Shown here: in pieces, positions 45,284 to 56,632 of the stretch
Position numbering within the stretch: position 1 is the first letter of the stretch
Layout: every line of letters begins with the position of its first letter
Assembly: GCA_001599815.1 (NCBI GenBank)
Contig: BCIA01000003.1
Coordinates: 248,001 to 312,000 of the forward strand
Reading direction: 5' to 3'
Source of the DNA: Furcasterigmium furcatum
Lineage: Eukaryota; Ascomycota; Sordariomycetes; Glomerellales; Plectosphaerellaceae
Length of the DNA stretch: 64,000 nucleotides
Position numbers and translations under genes: made by a program
The notes under the pieces: generated by a model
What the model saw: only the letters and a program-made list of their open reading frames with translations
Told to the model about the DNA's origin: nothing
The model's database searches: none

Positions 45284-47404
45284 ATGATCGCGCAGCAGCA
45301 GGCCGCCGTGTCGACCAAAGCCAGCCACCAACCCGCCCGATCCAGGGCTGGCTGCGTGACCTGCAAAGCGAAGCACGTACGTATGCAACCTCGGGTGGTA
45401 TTCAGACACACTTGACCTGCTCGCGACGACCTCTAACCATTGAACCAGTCGAAATGCGATGAGACGCGCCCGACGTGTAAGCGATGCGCCTCCAAGGGCC
45501 TCGTCTGCGGTGGATATCAAGACGGCGTCAAGTGGACCTTCAAGCATCTCATCTTCCAGCCGCAGAAGTCGTCGGACACATCAACAGAGGGCTCATTCTC
45601 TGCTTCAACTACGACTGAAACCACCACAGAAGAGCCGCGGAAACCAGCCGCCCCCAGGACAAGGCGGCCCAAACCCGCTCGCGCAGATGACCGCCGCAGG
45701 GGCTCTCGGGCGTCTCGGGCGACCCCGCCACTCGATGAAGGTGTCAAGCAACAGCAACGGCGGCTCAGTGAGGCTTCCGCCTCGGCTTCCAGCGTAAGAT
45801 CTGCTGCATCCGACATTTCTTGGGCGGCCACCGCGCAGCAAAACTCGCCGGAACCACCACGAGCCGTCGTCCCGGCGTCGCCTGTCCTCGAGCATCAAAG
45901 CGGATACGCCCCTCGTCTGGTCCCGGCATCCCTCACAGACAGCTCCTCCGCCTTCGTCATAAACTGGTTCCAGGAAGTGTGCCCGGCCTGGTCCGGCTTC
46001 GATTCCGACGCAAACTGGAACCGCAAGATCGCCATCGACCTCTGGCAGACCTCGGCCACCGTCAAGAGCGCCCTCGAGAGCATGTCGGCCTCCTTCCTGG
46101 CCTCGCGGCTCCCCAGCCTACGGCAGGCCTCTCTCCGCCTCATGTCGAGAGCGACGGAGGTCATCCAGGCGGAACTGGAGGTGGTCAAGAACCAGCAGGT
46201 CCTCTGCACCATACCGACCGGTGTCCTGTTCGCCATGTTCTGCATGGGGACGACGATTTGCTGGGTCGACTCGCGGTGCCTGGGATTGCCCTTCTTCAGG
46301 GAGCTGAGGGCTCTCCTTCGGCGCCTCAACTCCCAGCCGAGTACCGCTTGGAGCAGCTCCAGCAGAGAGCTGCTGGAGTACTTCAATCAGAGCATGGTGT
46401 ACTGCGAGATGCTGCTGGCCGTGGTCAGCGTCGACCAGCAGAAGGCGGATCCTGTCGAAGACGATCAGATGACGCAACAGTCCGGGCTGGACCTCGCCCG
46501 GACTAGCGGCAACATTATGCTGCACCCGTGGACCGGCGTTTCGATGCTGTCGTCCCGACTGTTCGCGGAATCCATCCGCCTCTGCAGAACCTCCCGGTCC
46601 CGGGTACGACAGCCCGCGGGCCTCCAGATGGCCTTGACAGCGATCTTGGGAGACCTTCTCCAGGCCCAGGGCCTAGAAGAGAAGTTGCTGGCCTTGGAAA
46701 TCAACTCGGGACAGCACGTCAGCGACACCGGCGATCTGGCGACACCCGAGTCACACCTGGCAATGGTAGCCGAGGCATACCGCGTGTCCGCCCTGCTGCA
46801 CCTCTACCAGACCTTCCCCGAGCTGGCCTTCCAGCGGCTGCCCGCAACAGGAACGGCCCCGAACGACACCACGCTTTGGCATGACTGGATCGTCCCGCTT
46901 ACTCTCCATCTCGTCAAGACCCTGGAGCAGATCCCCCCCTCGTCCGGCACCCGTGTCATCCAGCCCTTGCTCTACATCTCCGCAAGCACGGGACTGCGTC
47001 ATAGCCCCGGGGTGCCCGATGCCCCATTTGACCCGTTCGCGTCATTCCCGCTGGACGTGACGACGACGATGTGTATGGATGGATGGGGCTGGAGGACGCA
47101 ATCCCAGGCGCCGGTCCACGAAGCCGACAACCTCACGTCCTACGTTGCGCAAATCACGAGCTCCGGTCAGGCCCTGCTCCCGGACTTGACGTCGGACCTC
47201 GATCTGCAAATCAGCCGGGCCCGGCATTTCATCATGAAGAGGCTGGGCATCCTGGAGAGCAGCCTGCCGCCGGCGCCCATCGTTGTCGCGAAGGAGCTCG
47301 TCTCCACGATCTGGAACTCGTACGATAATGACGTTGGCGGCATGTACCTGGTGCACTGGATCGACGTGATGGAGATGAACGATCTGCGGTCAATGTTCGG
47401 GTAG
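45284..47404 (+). CDS. Zn2Cys6 transcription factor with Fungal_trans_2 (DUF3468) domain
   Basis: Exons 45284-45376 and 45449-47404 join across a 72-nt intron to give 682 aa. The zinc cluster is split by the intron (CVTCKAKH then SKC) and complete at residues 24-51 with CKRCASKGLVC. A low-complexity Ser/Thr/Arg-rich linker follows. The Fungal_trans_2 domain begins near residue 200 with SSAFVINWFQEVCPAWSGFD. It is a nuclear regulator. It sits between two DUF3445 genes and beside an EutQ-like cupin, so it is the obvious candidate pathway regulator of this neighbourhood. The ATG at 45284 is the first in frame. Confidence 0.9.
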
Positions 47405-47648
47405 ACAAGATGTAGGCAACAGGATCAAGAAGACCAGGCGGGGATTCAAGGGCGGGAGACTGTTTTACTTGGAGCACTTCAAGACAACTTGACGATTCGG
47501 AGCGTATGGAGCCACAGCGTGTATCAATTATGCCTTTGTTTTTGATATTGAACCAGATTGCTATGGACGCGAATCTCCTGTGGAAACGCCATTGTTCCTC
47601 GCTGATGCCATATCCCGTATGCCCCATCAATCATCCGTGCGAGGCTTC

Positions 47649-48005
47649 TCAGAAGTCGCTCTCTTTCCGCTGGCCGGTGTAGAATGCCAGGCCAAAGTCG
47701 GTCGTGGTGAAGGTGATGGTGGCGCCGGCGGGGAAGTAGAAGACGTCGCCGGGCTTGGCGGTGACGGACTGCCCCGTCTCGTCGGAGATGGTGTAGTCGC
47801 CCTCGAGGATGATCTTCATCTCGTCATACTTGTAGGTGTACGTCAGGGGCTCGCCCTTCTTGAGGCGGAAGAAGCCGGCCGAGATGGGCTTCTCGGGGTT
47901 CGACTTGTCGCTGGAGAAGACGTCGCCGAGGTAGGCGTTGTCGCCGGCGAGGAGGGGGATGTTGAAGGAGGTCTGGGCCTGCGAGAAGTGCTTGAAGGCT
48001 GTCAT
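47649..48005 (-). CDS. Small cupin, EutQ-like
   Basis: A single exon of 118 aa, the size of a lone cupin domain. Hydrophobic strands alternate with Gly/Pro turns: KGEPLTYTYKYDEMKIILEG is the first cupin half and KPGDVFYFPAGATITFTT the second. Typical metal ligands are sparse (Tyr and Glu rather than His in the first motif), as in the EutQ-like cupins of ethanolamine utilisation in bacteria. In fungi such proteins are widespread and of unclear function. No signal peptide. It lies convergent with the regulator and divergent from DUF3445 gene 2, sharing that promoter. Confidence 0.8.
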   Translation of the reverse strand: MTAFKHFSQAQTSFNIPLLAGDNAYLGDVFSSDKSNPEKPISAGFFRLKKGEPLTYTYKYDEMKIILEGDYTISDETGQSVTAKPGDVFYFPAGATITFTTTDFGLAFYTGQRKESDF

Positions 48006-48560
48006 TGTGACGAGAGGGGAGCTTTGTCTGGTAGTTTGGGTGAAGAAGATGGAGAAAGTGTGTAGGGTGTTCTGGGTCTGATCTTTCTGAACTCCAAATG
48101 CTCCGAAGGTGTTGTCCTTGACGACCTTTTAAGTAAGCTCCTCTTCAACCAGAGCTTGCCGACATATTTGCAAACCCTCCACTGGCACCAAGCCGAGCTC
48201 CCCATATGGACATGGTGATGACCAAACTAGAGCTCGTAGGCGTATGGCCACTGGCGTGGCGCCGGGCGATAGGATAGGGTCGTGTTTCCGGATCGGGTTA
48301 AGCCTTCCGGCGACCACCCTTATCTGCCGTGGGCTGGGTTCTCTCGATCCGGGCGATCCTCGACAATCGGTGCAGACGCGGGGGCAACAATTGGGGTTGC
48401 GGTTCACCCAGATGGCCGATTCTATGATTAGAAGCTGCCACTCGGATGCTTATAATATCTGTTTCTAGGCCGTTAAGGATGGACGCCAACAGCCAAAGTG
48501 CACTTCTCCAACCTCAAGACATCATCCCCGTCCCCTGTCGCCCTCTCTTCACATCCAGCA

Positions 48561-49754
48561 ATGGGTTGGCTGAACACACCAGGCGGCCCTTGGGCGTCTT
48601 TTTTGCCCTTTGCACTTTTGCCAATCTTGGCCATTGTTCACGTCTTGCGGCGCAACCCCTGGCTCCTATCCAAGTTGTCACGGAGCCCAAAGCCTCTATC
48701 ACCAGCAACAACCACGCCAGTGGACTATAAAATCCCGACCCCGGCACCCTACGAGGACTGGTCCATTGAAACAACAAAGCCGCTGCCCTATCGAGCTTTC
48801 CGATATGGGCCAAAGTACAACGTTACCATGGGTCTGCGCTCAATTCAGTCCGACGAATGGATTGAGCTGGACAATCACTTCCCAAAGTACCACGCGGACA
48901 AGGCCGCCCGGCTCCAGCAGAGAGAAGAGAAGTGCGTCCACACGCACCCTGACGCATATCCCGCGGCCATAGAGCTCCTAGACGAACTGGCCGAATATCT
49001 ACCCGCCCGCTATCCCACCCTCTTCAGAAGCACGGATGTGGGCATCGACAACCTCTGGTCGGGGGAGTCTTTCAATATCATCGAGCGTCCCCTGCGCGAA
49101 GACCCCATGGCCATGGTAGCCAGGTGGGTGCAAGATGATCTCGCCATAATGATCGAGGGAAAAGACGGCCGATACTATCTGCTGGCCGGGGCCATCCTCC
49201 TCGCCGGCTTCTGGAGGCTATCGGACAAACTCGGCATGCCCCTCGAAGACATCCACACGTCCGGGGACGTCCCGCATTACAAGGAGAAGCTGCACCGCGG
49301 GATGGCCAACTTCTTCAAGAGGCTCCGCTGCGACCAGCTCTACGCGCGGAACAACTACTTCATCCAGGTCGACGACTCGCTGCCCTGGAGCTGGAGCATT
49401 GGAGACGAGGACAGCCCCGAGGTCAGCTGGAGCACGGCGGAGAAGGACAGGGCGATCCGGCACCACTGGTTCCGGTCGGAGAGGCAGTCTCTGCGGCGGC
49501 TGCCGAAGACGCAGGCGGTCGTCTTTACGATTCGCACGTATTTCCACCCGGTGACGGACATCGTGCAGGAGGACTATGTGCCTGGACGTCTGGCGAGTGC
49601 GATCCGGAGCTGGGACGAGAAGGTCAGTAACTACAAGGGTAGGGAGAAGTACGAGGGGGTTCTGCTGGAGTATCTCGATGCGGAGCATCAGAAGCAGTTG
49701 GACAGGGGACTGGAGCTGGAGAAGGAGGAAGAGGTGAGGAAGTATCCTTACTAG
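48561..49754 (+). CDS. DUF3445 protein 2 (haem-dependent oxidative N-demethylase-like), membrane-anchored
   Basis: A single exon of 397 aa from the ATG at 48561; a longer frame reaches upstream on non-ATG codons only. An N-terminal membrane segment (ASFLPFALLPILAIVHVL) precedes the DUF3445 domain. YKIPTPAPYEDWSIETTKPL leads into PYRAFRYGPKYNVTMGLRSI. The family block HHWFRSERQSLRRLPKTQ lies near residues 303-320 and is closer to the bacterial N-demethylase consensus than that of paralogue 1. Weak overall identity between the two paralogues shows an old duplication or independent acquisition. It is divergent from the EutQ-like cupin. The enzyme probably needs haem, flavin and an electron donor; none of these partners is encoded nearby. 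Confidence 0.8.
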   Translation: MGWLNTPGGPWASFLPFALLPILAIVHVLRRNPWLLSKLSRSPKPLSPATTTPVDYKIPTPAPYEDWSIETTKPLPYRAFRYGPKYNVTMGLRSIQSDEWIELDNHFPKYHADKAARLQQREEKCVHTHPDAYPAAIELLDELAEYLPARYPTLFRSTDVGIDNLWSGESFNIIERPLREDPMAMVARWVQDDLAIMIEGKDGRYYLLAGAILLAGFWRLSDKLGMPLEDIHTSGDVPHYKEKLHRGMANFFKRLRCDQLYARNNYFIQVDDSLPWSWSIGDEDSPEVSWSTAEKDRAIRHHWFRSERQSLRRLPKTQAVVFTIRTYFHPVTDIVQEDYVPGRLASAIRSWDEKVSNYKGREKYEGVLLEYLDAEHQKQLDRGLELEKEEEVRKYPY

Positions 49755-50069
49755 GTTTAGTGATGTGGGTGGAAGATGCAAGGTAATTGAGATTCCGTTC
49801 AGGCTTGCCCGTTGATTGCCCTTGAGATCTTGTCCAAGATGACTCAATACATTTCAGCACCGTGTTTACAGGCTGTGCTCCCCGCAGATTTCGACGACCA
49901 GACGAGGCTTCTGGGCTTGAATCCCAAGTGTCCTATATGTATCTTTGGCTTAGTCAAATCCCAGAGCTCATCATAGTTGGACTGTTCCTTAAGAGTCGAG
50001 TGGAAGGAAGGCATGTTCCAGGAGGCAAAGTGTTGGACATAGGCATTGGCGGCCCCACGATACAGCGTT
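49755..50069. other. Intergenic region, nothing recognised
   Basis: Spacer between DUF3445 gene 2 and the AT-rich tract. It ends near a GTAGGTACCTAC palindrome at 50082-50093. Confidence 0.35.
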
Positions 50070-50440
50070 GGGACTTATTAGTAGGTACCTACCTAAACAT
50101 ACCTGATGTTTATATAAGTATTATCTCGGGTCTATTATATAACTAGCTATTAGAGTATTAGATAGAGATATTACTTATAGCGTCTTCGCCTAATAGAGGG
50201 CTTTATCTTTTATACGTTTATACTATATTATTATACTAGGCTAGTAGAGTTATTATTAGAGATTATAAGGGTGAGGCTTACGTCGGTAATACGGCAACTA
50301 GTCTTCGCTTATATACGACGTAGTATGCTCGCGGTAGACTAGCTTAGCTTATAGTGCTGCCCGAAAGTAAAGGATTATTATAATACTAAAGAAGAGGAGT
50401 TCTTAATGCGAGTCCTTAAAGCTTTCATTTTTAGGGTACC
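50070..50440. repeat. AT-rich, TpA-rich tract, RIP-like decayed repeat
   Basis: Composition switches abruptly from the GC-rich genes around it to a sequence dominated by TA, TAG and CTA. Such loss of C and gain of TpA is the known result of repeat-induced point mutation in ascomycete repeats. No transposon ends or coding frame remain readable. Confidence 0.55.
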
Positions 50441-50732
50441 TTATGTTGTCTATGAATCTAATCTTCGTAGGAAACTATAGTAGATTTGAGAGGCGAATTT
50501 TTGGATTGATTGAGGGGCGCTCCTAACGGAAGGTTCGATGACAGCGTCGACTCAAGTCCTTAAATCCCCCTGATGGAGAGACTCTCGTAGGTATTTAAAG
50601 CGCGACACCGCACGTTGTATGTTTGAGAACGGACGGATTTTGTTCCAACGACTTCTGTGGAACATGTTGGGCAGTCTAAATCAGCTGCAGACAGCTTCAT
50701 CGCCTCAGCATGATTTGATGCATCATGGCCTA

Positions 50733-51262
50733 TTTTGCTCCAACAGTGCCTCAATCGCGATAACAACTACAGCTTTCTGATCTACCAACGAAGTCTTCAT
50801 GCGCCCAGTGGCCCATCAAGTAGGGGATCTCGTGATTGTTGGAGATATCTATTAATAAATAATAGAGTTTCTCGGCGTCCACCCTTTGACGCCATGTGGG
50901 AAACTTACGCGCGCCCAACGAGAACCTTGATAGCCGTGACTTATCTGTGACTCTTGCTGCCTCCTGGTTATGTAAGATGCTTGTCGGGCCAGGATCCCTG
51001 ATCCATGCCAAGACATCTACCCACACACTGGCTGGGCCTGCTGATGCGAGCTGCCGGAGCAAAAGTCGTCTGTCGAAGAAGTCGTCGGAAATAAAAGGGT
51101 CGTTGAATTCAATCGCAAGAACCTCAAAAACTTATACTGCAAAACTGGGGGTCCACCTCCGAAGAGGGGTCTCTCGGATATATCTACCATCTCTAGGTTG
51201 ATGGCGGTATCGTCGTCCATTTTGTCCGCGTCGACGAGGAGTACTTCCTCGCTATCAAACAA
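50733..51262 (-). pseudogene. Decayed gene fragment, family unknown
   Basis: On the minus strand two frames are protein-like and meet near 51130. The first has FDSEEVLLVDADKMDDDTAI and ERPLFGGGPPVLQYK. The second has EVLAIEFNDPFISDDFFDRR and EKLYYLLIDISNNHEIPYLM and ends at a TGA near 50749. A frameshift or small indel separates them. No start codon with context is seen at the 5' end, which lies in AT-rich DNA. Not recognised. It may be the captured tail of a gene inside a degraded repeat. Confidence 0.35.
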
Positions 51263-51284
51263 GACAGTAATCTTCTCAAGCGCC

Positions 51285-51430
51285 GTTCCCTTTATCTTAA
51301 TAAACTAGCCGTACGTAATAAAACTCTTAACCACGAGAATAGTAATATAGACTAGATAGTATCTTTACCCGATACTATCTAGCCTGACGGGGTCTACTAG
51401 AGGTCAGATCGATTAGCTACTAAGCAATAT
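51285..51430. repeat. Second AT-rich RIP-like tract
   Basis: Short tract with the same TA/TAG-rich texture as 50070-50440. It contains an imperfect inverted pair around AGATAGTATC / GATACTATCT near 51353-51382. Confidence 0.4.
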
Positions 51431-51697
51431 ACGAGTGAAACCCGGGGGATCTATACCGTATTGGTTAATAAAAACCGCAGCCTTTGTCGAGAAAACATAA
51501 GTCGCCATTCCCTTCGCGCGGATAGAAAATGGTAGGACTTCCACGGGGTACCTAGCAGGGGAAAAAAAGCTTCTAAAGCAGAGATCCTCTAGTATCGGAC
51601 CTAACTTGCCAACGCAGGGAACAAATGATTGGACAAAAGAAAGCTGAGAAATTAAGCACCCATAAACCAGAAGTGCAACGTCGAGTACAAGAAGCAA
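51413..51697 (-). pseudogene. Fragment of an MFS sugar transporter
   Basis: The minus-strand frame contains YPVEVLPFSIRAKGM followed by TKAAVFINQYGIDP. This is the highly conserved segment between membrane segments 9 and 11 of fungal sugar/lactose permease-type MFS proteins (consensus E-x-LP-[YF]-S-[LI]-RAKG). Only about 40 residues match; the rest of the transporter is absent. Remnant. Confidence 0.55.
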
Positions 51698-51958
51698 TCA
51701 GCCGTCCCGACAAGAATGCTTCTTGTTCTTGTGCTGTTCGTTTATTCCAGACGCCACAGTAGGAGCAATAGTCCCCTTCCCGGGGGGGACCTCGTTCTTT
51801 AGGTCGGTGGTAAACTTTCGGCGAGTGCTGCGAATATAGCGCAGCATGTCCTTCTTTGATCGGAACATCTTATTGCATGCCTCAGCAGCCGGAAGTTCTT
51901 CGCGACTCCATGAAGTTCCCGGCTTCTTCTTGTATGCTTCGAGGTGGAAAGCCTCCCA
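51698..51958 (-). pseudogene. Lysine-rich coding remnant, family unknown
   Basis: The minus-strand frame from 51958 stays open to TGA 51698-51700. It reads like protein (WEAFHLEAYKKKPGTSWSRE, MLRYIRSTRRKFTTDLKNEV) but has no start codon. Possibly the end of a decayed element protein. Not recognised. Confidence 0.3.
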
Positions 51959-52287
51959 GCCAACCTAATCCACGGAGATTGAGCCCTGAGCACTTCACAT
52001 TCCACCTGAATGCCTTCAGCTTTCCCTGTGATTCTGACGTCGCTAAGCTGACAAGGACTCAAAGAACGTCTTACTACTCGCACCATAATAAAAGCCGCTA
52101 CCCATGATGACTGCTTCCACGGTTTTACTGCGATCTTGCTTGCACAGGCACTTAAATTAACGAAATGAGCTCTACCCAGTGCCTACATGTTCGGGCATCG
52201 CGTCCGACGCGAGGTCTTCTCTGATTATGTATATATGCATACCCCAAAAGTCTAGTGGTTCGAGCAAAATCCCATCGTCTCGGTCGG

Positions 52288-53658
52288 CTAGAGAGCAGCG
52301 GCGTACAGCTTGATAGGGCTGCAGTGTCCGGGCGAGGACCCGAAGCCGAGGCTGGTGCCGCACACACTGAAGTGCTTTTTCAGGTCCTGAACACAGGTGA
52401 TCTCAAGATCGACGGGCGAGATGGTGCAGGTGATCTTCTTGTAGTTGCGCGAGGCCCGGAGAGCGTCGTTCAGAGAGTAAATCCAATAAACCGAGCCGGG
52501 GTCTTCCATGTTGTAGACGCTGGCAGTAAAGTCGGTGCCGACCTGGTTGAGGAAGCCCTGGGCGTCCAGTGTCCAGACCGCGGCAGCATTTTCACCATAC
52601 CAGCTCACTACGGAGAGAGGAGAGTTAGTCTGGGTCAAGAAGCTCCAAAGCAATTAGCAGAAGGGGGTACGTACGCTGGTTGCCGGAGTTGGCCCCCGCG
52701 AAGAGAGACTTGACGTCCTTGCCGTGGACGCTGGGAGGGCCACCAGAGGCACGGACGTACTGGGAACTTGATTAGTCGGTGGTCTAGACGAGCAGATATC
52801 GGTCTGGGGACGTACGAATTGAGTGGGGATAGAAACCTGGGTAACGGTGGCCGTGGCAGTGTTGTGCTCGGTCTCCGTGGTCGTCACGGGCAGGGTCACC
52901 GTGATGGTCTCGGTTACCTCGAGAACGGTGTGGGCGGTGGCCGTGGAGGTAGATGTGACAACGGTGGTAGGAGTAGCAACGGTGACAGTGCTGGGGGAGA
53001 TGCCGATGCACGAGCAGGCGGAGGAGTAGGCCTCAACGCTCTTGCAGGCCGTCGCGTAGGTAGGAATGATCGAGGGATGGACAGTGACCTGGCGCTTCTT
53101 GTTGCCAGCCTCGAGGAACACGGGGCCCAGAAGAGGGTCCGTGTTGCCCTGATGTTCACTACGCTTGACCGGAGCCACAGGAGTGACGGTTGCGGTCACG
53201 GTCTGGGTAGCAACATCGACGGTCTCGAACACCGTGATGGTCTCATAGGTAGTGCCCACCTGGGTCGTGATACTCGTGGCGGTCTCGGTGGAGGGTGTAA
53301 TAGTCTCCCAGACAGTCTCAGTACTGGAGAAAGGACATAGTTAGCGTTTAGTCTTCGACACGAACGTCTGGTGTGGTGGCGGTATGCTTACTAGACAGCG
53401 GGAGTGACCGTCTTATGGAGGAAAGACGAGCAGTCGGCAACAGTAGGGCGCTCAGGGTTACTGCCGGCGATGACCTAGTCTGCCTGTATGAGTCTTCGTC
53501 TCTTTATCGTCTTTGTTCATGGAAAGGCCACTTACAGCACGCATACAGTTGTTGCGAGAGCACTTGGGGTCCACGGGCGACTGAGGAGCGGGAACGGCCT
53601 CGACGTTGCTGAGGAGCAGGCCGAGGGCCAGAGTGACGAGCGAGCCGGACGTCTTCAT
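52288..53658 (-). CDS. Secreted Ser/Thr-rich protein with Cys-containing ends
   Basis: Five exons, 53536-53658, 53392-53474, 52816-53323, 52675-52759 and 52288-52607, give 372 aa. It has a signal peptide (MKTSGSLVTLALGLLLSNVEA), then a short Cys region (KCSRNNCMRAVIAGSN) typical of a family of fungal secreted proteins. A long Thr/Val-rich, probably O-glycosylated stretch with TETVW- and TVTATVT-type repeats follows. A globular C-terminal domain (about 130 aa) has Cys in ITCTISPVDLEITCVQDLKK and SVCGTSLGFG. A KR pair after TPVAPV might be a processing site. It is probably a cell-wall or extracellular glycoprotein. No enzyme motif. Confidence 0.75.
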
Positions 53659-55508
53659 GTTGCCGGAGAGGATCAAGTCAGACAAGATCTAGCCTAGTTG
53701 GGATAATGAACGAGAGAATGAACTAGAGATGTCTGTCTGCCACGAGAAGAAAGTCTGTTCGACCAAGAGGGCCAGCTCTGCAGACTATTTATCGTCGCCG
53801 CCCACCGCCTCACCTGTGGTAGGCCTCCAGTTCCTAGCCCTGCTCCAGACGAAGCAAAACATAATAATATGCAAATAGCGCCGTTGAGAGGAGTCACGAG
53901 GCGTGCACCAGTGTCAGCTGAATGCATCGTGAAGGGGTCTATGGGTCGTTGAGCCCGAGCCATCGGGTAGACGCTGCGTGGGATGCCGGGGTTCGCCCTG
54001 CTTCAGCTGGTCTCCGGGTCTGGCCAGGGCGGCCTCGCCCCGGAGCTGGAAGCTTGTTCAGCATAAGGCCCTGTTCACCACTAGACACTTGTCGTTGGGC
54101 GTCGTCGAGCCTTGATCTAGCCAGTCCCGTTTGGACCGACCATTGACTGCCCGCCCGGTCCCGACCTGTTCCAGAAAGGGAGGGTAGCGTGGATCGAAAG
54201 CGGTCTAGGTCGAGGCACAGGGAGCGCAGACCGAGCTGCGTGGCGTGGGCTGAAGGCGGCCCGCTAATTAGAACACCATCATCGGCGTCTCGTGGACCAT
54301 GCTAGCGATGCCCCCCTGAGATAGCTCGCTGGCTAGCTTGGTGGCTGCAAATAGTGTCGCGGTAAGCTGTTTCGAAACTAGGAGAAGCAAAAGAGAACAT
54401 GGCTACTCGCACGGCATCCTCTATTGACTGGTATGGACCTAAAGCGGCGGGCTAGGGTGACCGAGGGGAGAGTATTCTACGTAACTTTACATCGATCTAG
54501 TGCCATCCCGTCAAAGTTGTGTGAAAAGATCCCCCTGATCGCCCTTCGGATGGCACCTCCTAGCTTGAGCGCTAGTGGTGTTTGCCCCGGGGAATTTCAG
54601 CGGTCGGCCCCTGTATTTCTCCCGCACCACAATGGATGGAACTGCCAGTGATGGAACTGTCCAACACGTGCAGTCCGCCTGTCCAGCACCAAGTCAAGTT
54701 CATTTTTCGCCTCCACGAGGTTCTTCCAGCGCGCATGTGCCCCAAGACGGTGCGATCCAGCTTTGCCAAATTGGCCGCCCGACTAAGGGGCTAACACCCA
54801 ACCCCTTGTCCAGGGGCTGCTTTATTTACTCTATGCATGACCTCTAGAGACTCGTTTCCGTCACCTCGCCAGTCCCAGGAACGTTTCTCCTGTGACATGG
54901 CACCCTATTCCGGCCAGACTTCTCATGACTTTCCTCTGGCCCCTCTGTCGGTGTCTACCCGTGCCGTCTTCCCGGTGACCTACCCTTTACAGACCGTCGC
55001 ACCTAATTGTTGGACCACGTGGAATGCCCCCCACGTGCAGCCTTGTACCTGAGACCAACTCGAGGTCGCCACGTGAGAGGATACCTCAACGGGATTCCCC
55101 TATCTCGCGGGGCCATCTATCCACACCAGCCATCGACGGACCCTCAATTATCGGGTTAGTCAGGTCGACAGTCGCCCATCGCAGCACCTAGTTCTCGTAG
55201 CTCATATGGCTATTGACGTCGATGTGCCGGCAAGCCGCGTAGGAGCTACTTTGACCATCGCAGAGCTCCGGAGAGCTGTGTCGGAGTGACCCGGCTGCAA
55301 AGTCGAGTAGAAGAGAAAACCGGCGTGTCGTTCTAATGGATAATCGGCACAGAAACAGTCAGAGGGGGAGGACGAGAATCACTACAAGATGCCTGGCTTG
55401 TCGCGTTCAGTCGCTCGGTGTTGAGCTCTGCCTCTCAAGGTGCCACTCTCAATCAAGTCCGCCCTCGCTCCAACGCAGAGACACCTCATACTTCTAGCCA
55501 TATTCAAG
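53659..55508. other. Intergenic region of about 1.85 kb, no gene seen
   Basis: Divergent flanks of the Ser/Thr-rich protein and nuclease genes. Several short open frames overlap but none has family features or splice structure. Confidence 0.5.
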
Positions 55509-56632
55509 ATGCATGCCGTCCAGCTTGCCGCTCTCGCGAGCGTCCTCGCCACCCCGGCGCTGGCCTGGAACACCGATGGTGAGTGACACCAGCACTGAGA
55601 GCCTTTCGAGCATGGCTTGGCGACACATGGACGCTGACACGCACGCTCCCAGTCCACCAGCAGATCGGCTACGCCAGCGAGGCGTTCCTCAAGCCTGAGA
55701 CCCAGGAGATCCTGTCCAAGATCCTCGAGCCCGCGGCCAACGGCAGCCTAGGTAACATCGCTGCCTGGGCCGACAGCTACCGCGGAACCAAGGAGGGCGC
55801 GTACTCGACGCCGTATCACTGGATCGACGGCGCCGACGATCCCCCTCAGTTGTGTAACCTGTACTTCAGCCGTGACTGCACCAAGGGCGGCTGCGTCGTC
55901 AGCGCTATCGCCAACGAGACCGAGACCCTCAAGGGATGTATCCAAGACGTCAAGGAGGGCAAGCCGACCAACACCACCACCAAGTGCGCCAACGCGGTCA
56001 AGTTTGTTACGCACTTCACACAGGATATCGCCCAGCCTATGCACGTCACAGGTGTCGCCCAGGGCGGCAACGGCATCCCCGTCGTCTTTGACGGCGTCAA
56101 AACCAACCTCCACTCTGTAAGTGGCGTCCCGAAATCACCACGAGTGTCCACGGCAGACTCGACGTACAAAGAAACATAAAAGGCTAATCAACCACCTTGC
56201 CCCCCTCCCCAGATCTGGGATGGCCGTATCGTCTACTCCCTCGCCAATGTGACCAGCTTCCCTCGCGATGCTATCCACCCTTTCTTCGCCGCCATGGTCA
56301 ACCGTATCAAGGCCGATAGCTACTCCAGCCCTGTCAAGGGGTGGACCGAGTGTTCCAGCCCTGGCACCGGTATCGCCTGCCCGCTCGCCTGGGCCCGCGA
56401 CACCAACGAGTGGAACTGCGACTACGCCTTCAGCCAGGTTCTCAACGGCACCGACCTACGCACCAGCGGCTACGCCAAGGGCGCCTGGCCTATCGTCGAG
56501 CTCCAGATGGCCAAGGCCGCCCTGCGCACCGCCACGTGGTTCAACCGCCTGGTTGACAACTGCTACCAGGAACGCGAGGTCGCCATTAACCTGACCCCGA
56601 GCTGGGTCGGTGGTCCTAATGCCGGCGTCTAA
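55509..56632 (+). CDS. Secreted S1/P1-type nuclease
   Basis: Exons 55509-55578, 55653-56116 and 56213-56632 give 317 aa. A signal peptide ends at PALA, so the mature protein begins with Trp20 (WNTDVHQQIGY), the N-terminal zinc ligand of S1/P1 nucleases, with the next His following as expected. Further ligand motifs are WADSYRG, YHWIDGAD, VKFVTHFTQDIAQPMHV, IWDGRIV and the late Cys/His-poor tail. It should cut single-stranded DNA and RNA and 3'-nucleotides outside the cell, releasing phosphate. The usual three-zinc site looks complete, although the NxHxxG-type loop is divergent. No nearby partner gene. Confidence 0.92.
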
